In this document: piece by piece, positions 56,390 through 64,000 of the stretch
Numbering within the stretch: position 1 is the stretch's first letter
Layout of the letters: each line of letters opens with the position of its first letter
Origin: Gnetum montanum
Taxonomy: Eukaryota > Streptophyta > Gnetopsida > Gnetales > Gnetaceae
DNA: 64,000 nt
Direction: 5' to 3'
Assembly (NCBI GenBank): GCA_015680685.1
Contig: MNCI01030115.1
Span: 148,895-212,894 of the forward strand
The notes under the pieces: generated by a model
Told to the model about the DNA's origin: nothing
The model's database searches: none
The model's input: the letters and a program-made list of their open reading frames with translations, nothing else
Program-made: the position numbers and the translations under genes

Positions 56390-57250
56390 GGACGTTTGGC
56401 CAAGAAAATTAAAGTCTTCTTATGGCTACTCAAAAGCAATGCCTTGCCAATACAGGTGAATTTAAGGAGGTGCAGCCTTGACATTGACGCCACCTGCCTA
56501 CTCTATAGGAATGCGCCCGAAACTATCCCCCATTTCATGTTTCAATGTCTCTATATGTGCACCATGTGGCACTCGACAGGATGGCCTCCCCCTTTGACGC
56601 TCTCAAGAAATTCCAGAGCCACATTACTTCTTTGGGAGGCTTGAAAAACCTGAAATAGTAAAGTTTTTCAATAGCGTCGTCTCCCCCCCTCTTTGTGTAG
56701 GTGGCTTCACAAGCTACAAAAGTGTGGGAAGAAATCATGGTAGCAATGGGGGTCATGCCTACCCATGAGCCTAACTGCACCATGTTTTAGGCAAATCCCT
56801 AGCTCTAGGAGATGGTTGAATGCTATGGTTGGGACAATGTCCTACCACAGCTGGTGGGCAACCCAGCCCTCCCAAATGATGCCTTTTTCTCCAATTGGTG
56901 GGATAATCGCACGATTTTCTAGGGCATCAAGATTATCCTCATAGAAACCACGATTGCCAAATATCTGGGGGCCCAAAAAGCGGGTGAAATCATTTTGCCC
57001 ACCACCCAAGGGTTACAGGATGCTGACATGTTCTTCATGGGGCTAGTGCCACGCACGCAAAGTTGGCAGGTGCCCAAATCTGCCCTACCACGTCTTTGGG
57101 CTCGAGCTACTGAATTGGTTGACTAGTTTTTTGTATAGTCTGGCAATGGGTCCAAACTCTAGGGCACACATTTTGTGTTCCTCAAATGTCTGAAATTGGG
57201 GACTAGGGTCAACCTGCCTTGCTTCTCTCTAGTTGTCTTGCAATAGCAAA
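56390..57250 (+). pseudogene. LINE copy 2 zf-RVT and extra globular domain
   Basis: zf-RVT: KIKVFLWLLKSNALPIQVNL, then C-x-L-C-like LLYRNAPETIPHFMFQC. The extra domain starts about 56719: KVWEEIMVAMGVMPTHEPNC, QLVGNPALPNDAFFSNWWDN, AGEIILPTTQGLQDADMFFM, PKSALPRLWARATELVD and, after two stops, SGNGSKL and THFVFLKCLKLGTRVNLPCF. The layout (V-x-G-K, I-x-x-x-L-G, then H-F-x-F-L-K-C-L-K-x-G) resembles the putative plant transposon protein domain. Known plant LINEs end soon after zf-RVT, so this part is additional. Confidence 0.75.
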
Positions 57251-57304
57251 AAAGGGGGGCATCACTCTGGGCTTATTTTGGCCCTCTAGCATGGGGCCGA
57301 GGGG

Positions 57305-57960
57305 GTGCACCCATGGCTAGGGTTAGGACCATCTAGGCCCTCAAGTTTGTCTCGGTCGCTAGAGGGCCCATCTGGTCCCTCTAGGTCCTCCCAGTCAGGA
57401 GCCACACCCGCGGTGGTCTATTCCAAGAAAAGGACTGGCCCTCGAGAGCTGGCTATAAGCCCTATGGTGGTGGTAGATGCCTCTTCGTGGATGGAATTGG
57501 GACAAGATGTGCTACAGGCTGAGGAACTTCACTGCATGGTAGAGGAAGCAATTGCAGCTACGTGAGCCAAAGAACAATGAGATTGGGAGGCCAAATGGGA
57601 AGCTACTCTCGCTCAGGCAAGGGCTAACTCAAAGGCCCGCTTCCAAGAGCATGAGCAAGAGCTACTTTAGCAACAAACCTTGAAGGCGGAGGCTGCCTAG
57701 GCCCAGCTGGCTAATGAGCTCCGGGCCCAAATCCGAGAGGAGTTACTGCAAGAGGAGGCTACTCGTAGAGAGCGCAAGAGGGCGGAGCAAGCGCAAGAAG
57801 AGAGGGAACAAGAAGAGGAAAGACAAAGGCAGAGGCAGCTGGACTGGGCACACAAGCAAAGCACGTGTCGGTGGCTTTGGGAGGGGAGATGCCCATATGT
57901 TGTGTTGGGTATAAAGTATGACTGCTCTGTGGGGCCTTGTTTTGTGATGTGGCTTTGCTG
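57305..57960 (+). pseudogene. LINE copy 2 linker, coiled coil and truncated J domain
   Basis: A Ser/Pro/Gly-rich linker (SRSLEGPSGPSRSSQSGATP) leads to DWEAKWEATLAQARANSKAR, QLANELRAQIREELLQEEAT and QRQRQLDWAHKQSTCRWLWE, parallel to copy 1. The J domain starts GRCPYVVLGIKYDCS and then departs: helix II, HPD and helix III are missing. TGA and TAG stops stand where copy 1 has Arg codons. Confidence 0.8.
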
Positions 57961-58151
57961 TGGTGGGTCCTTGACGTCTGATGTTGGGGTCCGCGCACTT
58001 GTTTTCCCTAGTAAACTATTGCTTGGGATTCCCCCTGATCATGGGGAAATCCGTTTCTAGCCACCTCTAGTGACCCGATTTTGTAAATTCATGTTTTCTA
58101 TCTAGTAATTTAAACCTGAACATTTTCTCAAAAAAATAATTAGATACTTTT

Positions 58152-58506
58152 AATGGATAACAATTTCTGATTGTTTCTTATTGGCACCACAGTATTTGCA
58201 ATTAACCACGTACAACAAAACAAAATGTCCATTCAAATAATAAATGGAAAAAAATTAAGAAAAATCAATGTTCCTGCAGGCTCAAAGCCAAAAGAAAGCT
58301 TGCTCTTTGCATGTTTAGACTGTTCTATCCAGATCTATGAACTTTTAATATATCCAAATAAAACAAGTGCGCCAATTGTTACAAAAAAGAAACAGAGTAA
58401 ATCTGAAACATTTGAATATTGTCCAGTATCTATATTGCTAACCATGAGTTTCTCCTTTTCCTTGTTCATAGCAATTGCTTTATGATACTGATCATGCAGA
58501 GAATGA
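58152..58506 (-). other. QTRT1 intron sequence
   Basis: It continues the host intron after LINE copy 2. A plus-strand open frame of 104 codons (58171-58485) has no recognised motif; I regard it as chance. Confidence 0.5.
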
Positions 58507-58679
58507 AACTGAAATTTTTACTTACATCCACTGAGACTCCTTAGATCTATTAGACCAGTTTTAGAATTTCTTTTACAGAATGTATTTTTTTTAATTTATA
58601 ACTCAGTGCTATCCAGTAGAAGTGAACCTGCGGCTTGGGGTTACCAAGCCAAGACCCTTACCACTATGCTAACACCTCA
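58507..58679 (-). mobile_element. tRNA-derived SINE, copy S2
   Basis: The minus strand begins GTGTTAGCATAGTGGTAAGG, with GCTTGGTAACCCCAAGCC and the B-box-like GCAGGTTCACTTCT. It aligns with S1 over about 170 bp. Confidence 0.75.
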
Positions 58680-59890
58680 GTTAGTGATCCATGTTCATGG
58701 CACCTACTAGGTCTCTGGCTACTTTGTATTTTCCTAGTGTAGACTTTTTAAATCAGCCTTGATACTTTGATTTTTGTTCTTTTTGTATTATTGAATCTTG
58801 GACTCTATACCCACTGACATTGGTGGCCAATACTGACTCTGACAGCAATTACAAACTTGTGTCTACTTTAGTTAAAAACAAATTGAATTGTTCATTGATG
58901 CGACTGCCACACTCAATTTCTAGTTCCTTTTCAAACTCTTAGGAACTTCATTTGTGGTTGTCCCAATCATAAATAACTGTCTTCTCAGCAAAAGCAGGAA
59001 AAGAACACAACCACCACCCCATTCCCCTAAAAAGAAATAAAATTTTTAAAAAATCCTTTAAATAATGGTGTCGCTTCTATACGTCACAAGTAATGGAATT
59101 GTAGCAAGTGGTCAGCATCAGCTTCACATTAAAAGCTCTTTAAATATACTATTGTTTTGCAGCCACGTAAAATATCCACGTTTGATAGGGAATGAATGTC
59201 TCTTGTAATAAACTGAAAGTTAAAATATATATCTTTTCACAATTCTGTGGTGGCTGGGTGTATGATGGTTGTATATAAATATATCTTAATTCCTTTTTTA
59301 AAAAAAGGGGAAACAGAGGCAGATTCTATGTATGATGGTTGTCATTTCCAGTTTTACCATTATCTAAAAAATCAGAAAACAATAAACACTAGATAATAAC
59401 AAAAAAGGAAATGAATGGCAGTCTCTATACTACTGGCAGGCATTGTTAAATAATCAAAATTCTGATTTTATGGCGTAGAAAACAAACAAAATTCCATATG
59501 CTCATGTGCTATGGCGTAGAAAACAAACAAAATTCCATATGCTCATGTGCAATATGAAAAGGAGAAACAACAATAAAATCTTATATGTACTAAGTTTTGA
59601 ACACCATGATGGATCAGCATAGTTTCAGACTTTGAAATCTTCATTAATAAAATTTCTAGCCTTTCATGTTTTCACATTGGAAGAAATGTAGGCTTGAAGA
59701 AAAGACCATTTAACAATAACTTGAGACATGAAAATTCTCTTTAAAACCCCTCAAAACTAGCCCCAAAATGATCAACAAAATAAAACATGTGCATTTAACA
59801 AAAGACACCAAAAATCCTCAATATGCATAGCTTAGTTTTAATTTTAAATGAGTACTTAGTGGACCCTTTGGCCATCCAACTATGATACAC
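58680..59890. other. AT-rich non-coding sequence
   Basis: No supported gene; no QTRT1 exon was found although the missing DSGGFQ exon would be expected in this direction. It contains the exact 41-bp duplication at 59470-59551. Confidence 0.5.
59470..59551. repeat. exact 41-bp tandem duplication
   Basis: ATGGCGTAGAAAACAAACAA followed by AATTCCATATGCTCATGTGC, twice, without difference. Confidence 0.93.
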
Positions 59891-61012
59891 CAAGTCTCTC
59901 CAACCTTACAGCATCTTGTAGCCCATACAAGAAGAACATCAGGGTTGGATAAAATGGTGGGAGCTAAAACCATTAAGCGCCTCCAAGAACTAAGCCCTTA
60001 TAGCCTGCACAAGATATCACCAACCTTGGATAGAATGATAGGGGGCATTACTTTTATTTAAAAAATGATCACAAAAACATGAAATAGCAAATGCACATAA
60101 CATAAAGAAAATGCTAACTTATAAGCCCAAAACATGCATGTCAAATCCAAGACATAGAAGAGACTCCATGTATGACTCACAACTCACAAGAAATCCTATA
60201 TACCCTCATGAAATAATTCTCACTTGTCCAAGCCAATATAACTTCAAACACTATTAAAAATTTTGTGCAACAAGGGTTTGGAATGCACACCTCTAAAGTT
60301 GAACTTGACCAATTTAGGGAGCAAGAAGACACCTCAAGCTTGGATTGTTGTCCAACCAATAGCCTCAAGAAATCAACTTCAAACTACAAGTCCAAGGTGA
60401 TGTCAAATTCCTATCACAAAAAACAAAGAAAACAATCTCTTGGATCATCCAAATAGTTCCTAAAAATCAATCACAAAAGCCTCCAACAACAACAGCAAAA
60501 TCAACCTTCCAATAGCCCACAAGAACACTCAATACAGCCCAAGAGATGGCTAAGAGCAAGCAAGGAACAGCCTCTCTCTCTCTCCTCTTCACAATTCCTC
60601 ACCCCTCTAACCAGTATAGTCTCTCCTTCTTTAGGAAAAGTGAAAATGAAAGCAAATCTCCTCTCTATTTATAGGATGAAGGAGGACCTAAGGCTTAGGT
60701 AAAGACTTGTGCACAAAAGTTTGCACAATGGGCAAAGACTAAGCAGCCTATTCTTCCAAAATCCTTCTTTGTTTTTTTCATGGCATCATTGCTAATTAAC
60801 TTAGACAAGCACGCTCTCATGAGAGAGTGGACATGTAAGATTGATAACACTCAAGAGAGCCACATGGCCCCTATTAAATGAGTCCTTTGTTCCTTTTCAA
60901 GCCATTAATATGAAATGGGCAATTAACATATTAAAATAATAGATGTCATCATAAGCATGTCATAGAGCACACATCACCATCCCACATTGACTTTTCTTAT
61001 GGCCCCACATTT
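59890..61012 (-). mobile_element. LTR-like block with TATA box
   Basis: The minus strand opens TGTGGGGCCATAAGAAAAGT, has CTATAAATAG at 60674-60665 followed by a GA-rich leader, and ends near GGAGAGACTTGGTGTATCATAG, which resembles a degenerate copia primer site. No partner LTR is present. Confidence 0.4.
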
Positions 61013-61305
61013 TTGTCTTGTGTTAAGTCACTTTTTACTTTATACGCTATGAAGGTTTCTAATTTTTTTATTTTTTTTTTGAGGAAATAGTCGAGAGTAT
61101 ATTACTGAAAAAATATAGTACACGAAATTACAAACCGTGGGTCATCAGCAATGGCCCTCATTGGGTGGGGAAAAGCCCCAAACAACAAACCAATCCAACA
61201 CCTCAACAGTCAAGCCGAAACCACAAACACCCCAGAAACCCCAGAAAATGCTTTTTGCGGCCGGGGGGTAGGCAAGCAACGCCCGCAGTCCAAAACAACA
61301 CCCCC

Positions 61306-61980
61306 CTAGGGGTTCGTTGGCAGCCGATGGTAGGCGCAGTGTGGGCGCTCCAGCTCATGAAGGATATCTAATGTGTTTCGGTGGTCCTCCGTGTCTACGA
61401 AACTAGTGGCCTGCTGGATACCTTGCATGGCCGACTCCAGCCTGTTCCGGTCAACCAGCAAAGTTCCCCCATTAGGATCGAAACGTGCCAAGGTCCAGCG
61501 GATGTGGCGCCTGAGCTCACCCCAGGAGCTATCGCAGTTGATGCCTAGGATGAGGTCTAGGCACCGCCCCCCTCTAAACCATTGTTGAGCATTGTGCTCG
61601 TGTGCCCGATCGAGCTGTCGTTGTCGTTGCTCCCCTTCCTCCTGCATGTGTTCCTATTCCACCCGCTCAGCCTCTTCACGCTCCCTTTGAACAGCTTCCT
61701 CCTGTAGCAGTTCTTCCCGCACTTGGGCTCGAATCTCATCCATTAACCGAGCCCAGGCTTCATCGGCCATGAGGTCTTGCTGCCTCACCCTCTCCTACTC
61801 CCATTCGTGAAACTGGGCCTCCAAGTCGGCCCGTGCCTACGCAAGGGTTTCATGCTATTTGGCCTCCCATTCTCGTCAATCAGCCTCACGCACTTTGGTT
61901 GCGGCCCTCTGTGTGGCCTACCGCAACTCCTCGTCCCAATTCATGCTGTGTCTAGAGGTCTTCGGTGGGGGGGACTCCGG
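61306..61980 (-). pseudogene. LINE copy 3 coiled coil and J-like domain
   Basis: From the right: VREAD, stop, REWEAK, stop, then ARADLEAQFHEWE, ARLMDEIRAQVREELLQEEA and an open 113-codon part with [48 protein letters not shown] and MQGIQQATSFVDTEDHRNTL. The J signature HPD of copy 1 reads DPN, and helix I CPY is CLD. The upstream stops are TAG or TGA where copies 1 and 2 have Trp, Gln or Arg. Confidence 0.82.
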
Positions 61981-62081
61981 CCCGACGAGACTAGCAGGGG
62001 GGCGCCATTCCCGCTAGGTACACCACTTCTACATGAAGGTCATTGTCGGTAGGGTCCAGAGGTTCCCCCAACTGGTCGAAG

Positions 62082-62735
62082 TCATAGGGCCAACAGGGGG
62101 GGCCCCCACGGGGGGCACCTTGGGAAGACGACGGGTTTTGCCCNCCCCCCCCCCCCCCGCCACAATGCTAAGATTAACCCCGAATGGCGGCCGCGTCGTT
62201 GAAGTTGAAGGGCCACCAAAAAAAAATGGGGTAGGTTAACCTGGCACCCAAACTTCAGGCAACGAAGAAAGGCAAAGTGTATGTCCTGGAGCTTGGAGCC
62301 ATTGCCAGATTGGACAAAAAATCTATCCACCAGATTTGCCACAGGGGCCCAAATTCCGGGCAGAGAAGATCTAGGCACCTATCAGCTTTGTGTGCATGGC
62401 ACAGGCCCTTCAAAAAATAATTCCGCATCCTGCAAACCGCGTGTGGAAGGTAAGATGACCTCGTCAGCGGCCTGGGCCCCCAAACAGCTGGCGATTGAGG
62501 ATTCCGTGATGGTAACCTTGCGCCCTCGGAAATAGGCCCGATCATTGTGCTAGTTAGCGAAGAACACGTTGTCAGCCAGATCTGGGTCCCTGACCAGCCG
62601 CTGCAGGGGGTCACACCAGCCGCACTGTGTTACCATCTGCCAGAGTTCTTCGTCCTCCTGAAACACGACATAATCTGGTTCAAACATCAGTGTGATTCCC
62701 ATCGTTGCCTCGATTTCGTTCCATGTGCGGAGAGC
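62082..62735 (-). pseudogene. LINE copy 3 extra globular domain
   Basis: From the right: TWNEIEATMGITLMFEPDYV, DEELWQMVTQCGWCDPLQRL, DPDLADNVFFAN, RGRKVTITESSIASCLGAQA, DEVILPSTRGLQDAELFFEG, then PRSSLPGIWAPVANLVDRFF and QSGNGSKLQDIHFAFLRCLK. It is the best preserved of three copies, interrupted by few stops. Compared with copy 2 the same blocks appear in order. Ends in a poly-C tract with N at 62144. Confidence 0.75.
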
Positions 62736-62999
62736 TTAGAAAACCAACCATAGAGGGAGCCTGACCTGGTGAAAAATAGTGTGGTTTCTTGCTTTCCACA
62801 CTACCCATAAAAGTAGTGTGGCCCAAGAATCGTCGATGAGGCGCATCGGGGGGGTCTCCCCCACTGCAAGCCATGTGGCACGCATGTATGTGCAGTCAGA
62901 AACGAAGTGTTGGACTGTCCCGGGTTCAACACTGCACCGGGGACAAGTGTCGTTTTGAATGAGGCCACATCTACATAGAAAAGCATGCATTGGCAACAC
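62736..62999 (-). pseudogene. LINE copy 3 zf-RVT domain
   Basis: MLPMHAFLCRCGLIQNDTCP, then C-S-V-E-P-G-T-V-Q-H-F-V-S-D-C and WATLLLWVVWKARNHTIFHQ. C-P-R-C, H-F and the following Cys match the zf-RVT zinc-binding pattern of plant LINE ORF2. Confidence 0.85.
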
Positions 63000-63174
63000 A
63001 TCCTATCGCACTAACCAGAGGAAGATCTTGATCTTCTCGAGGAGCTGCCCCCTACAAATCTACTACTAGCCGACCACCTACAGGTACTTGGTCATCAACG
63101 GCCAGCGCGGCTCGAGGTCCAACCACCCCAAAGTCTACATCACATGCACGTGTCAGCAAAGCACTTGCCAAGGC

Positions 63175-63999
63175 CTAGAATCTCACACCCCCGCCTCCCA
63201 ACGTCGATACTTCGCATTCATGATGCAGATCCACTAGATCAGCTCCCCATGCATGCACGTAAAACGAAGCATCAGACGTTGTTGCCCAAGCATCAGTTTG
63301 TCTTTGAACGAACAAGATGCCTAGCCCCCCCACGTTACAGGGACGCGCGACCCATTCCCAGTTTACCAAGTGGATTTTGCCCCCCTTACTCCCCTTCCAA
63401 ATGAAGCGCCTAACCAACATGGTGATCCTGTTAATGATGGCATTTGGGGGGGGTGGCCATGGCCACCACAAACCAGGTAATCACCGTGAGAATCCTCATT
63501 GCCACAAGCAGTCGCCCCTTTCGAGTCAAGAAATGATTTGCCCAATGGCCCGTATTTCTTTCAACTCTCTCCATCAGTGGCCCCCATGACATGCTCCACC
63601 CCCATTGGTAGAGTGGGATGCCCAGGTATGTATCTTTGCCCGTTCCGGGCAGTATATTCAGGACTTGCACAACCTGATTTTTAATCTGTTCATCCACATT
63701 AACAAAATGAGCTGAGGACTTAGCCCTATTAATCTCCAGCCCCAACTCAGCCGCCAATCAGGACAGAGTGATGTTGATGCATCATGTTTGTGGGACCCCT
63801 GCTTGACTGGGCAGCATTGTGTCATCCGCATAGTGCTTAGCCCGACATTCCACCCCTACAATGTCCAAGCCATCAACCCTCAATGTGCTACAATAGTTTT
63901 GCATTAGATCCATAGCAATGATGAATAGCAGGGGTGAAAGTGGGTCCCCCTGCCGTAATCCCCTCCCTGGTGAGGAGAGACCCCACAGTCGCCACCCCC
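63175..63999 (-). pseudogene. LINE copy 3 reverse transcriptase, C-terminal part
   Basis: The active site HYADDTML lies near 63830, both Asp kept. Then AAELGLEINRAKSSAHFVNV, DTYLGIPLYQWGWSM and GHWANHFLTRKGRLLVAMRI, and after a frameshift INRITMLVRRFIWKGSKGGK and NVGGLGILFVQRQTDAW. The RT start is outside the window. Confidence 0.9.
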
Positions 64000-64000
64000 C

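Larger units (their letters stand above)
55061..58134 (+). mobile_element. LINE copy 2, 5'-truncated, in a QTRT1 intron
   Basis: 3.07 kb flanked by a perfect 17-bp duplication, AATAATTAGATACTTTT (55044-55060 and 58135-58151). It holds RT from the middle onward, zf-RVT, the extra domain, the coiled coil and a partly deleted J domain. 3' end AAACCTGAACATTTTCTC plus A, identical to copy 1. Confidence 0.95.
61073..64000 (-). mobile_element. LINE copy 3, runs off the right edge
   Basis: Minus-strand LINE ending at a poly-A (T run from about 61064) with 3' terminus CTCGACTATTTCCTC. It has RT, zf-RVT, extra domain, coiled coil and J-like domain in the same order as copy 2. GC-rich like copies 1 and 2. 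The 5' part is outside the window. Confidence 0.92.

Noticed and set aside
58171-58485. 104-codon open frame as a gene
   Set aside because: Intronic, AT-rich, no motif or homologous copy, and on the strand opposite to QTRT1.
60177-60456. open frames on both strands as small genes
   Set aside because: They overlap each other in the leader of the LTR-like block and carry no motif.
62281-62535. plus-strand frame of 84 codons
   Set aside because: It is the complement of the LINE copy 3 extra domain, which has clear counterparts in copies 2 and 4.

Overview
The window looks like a stretch of a large, repeat-swollen plant nuclear genome. Almost all of it is nested, decayed retrotransposons (Ty1/copia, three Ty3/gypsy elements, four LINE copies, three tRNA-derived SINEs). 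The one host gene has long introns packed with these elements. A gymnosperm-type genome is a reasonable inference, but no species-specific marker is visible. There is no sign of prokaryotic organisation.

Layout. 1-2570: a minus-strand copia remnant (gag, protease, primer-binding site, LTR with 50-bp tandem repeats). About 3560-8345: plus-strand gypsy-1, Tat-like, in the unusual order gag-PR-archaeal-type RNase H-RT-RNase H; the integrase is lost. 9423-41100: a minus-strand Athila-like gypsy (5' LTR with a tRNA-Asp-type PBS at 40.6 kb, gag, PR, RT, RNase H, INT, a duplicated coiled-coil-rich 3' ORF, 3' LTR at 9.4-10.3 kb). It is split by gypsy-2, a plus-strand Tat/Ogre-like element at 10892-28804. 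Gypsy-2 carries LTRs, gag, PR, RT, RNase H, a second RNase H and INT, plus an antisense intron-containing gene between PR and RT.

41285-54994: the 3' ten exons of a eukaryotic queuine tRNA-ribosyltransferase gene (QTRT1-like, minus strand). The frame is intact, the splice phases match, and the catalytic Asp and zinc ligands are present. Its introns hold the SINEs and LINE copies 4, 1 and 2. LINE copy 3 runs off the right edge.

The most notable system is the LINE family. Downstream of the usual endonuclease, RT and zf-RVT parts it carries a further module: a globular domain resembling plant transposon-associated proteins, a long R/E/Q-rich coiled coil, and a C-terminal DnaJ-like J domain. All or part of it is seen in four copies (HPD intact in copy 1, HLD in copy 4, DPN in copy 3, core deleted in copy 2). 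I do not know of a described LINE family with a J domain.

Nothing here except QTRT1 looks functional at the protein level; coiled-coil/J copy 1 is open but 5'-truncated. Four expected-Trp stops in gypsy-2 are all TAG preceded by C, which fits decay by CHG cytosine methylation.
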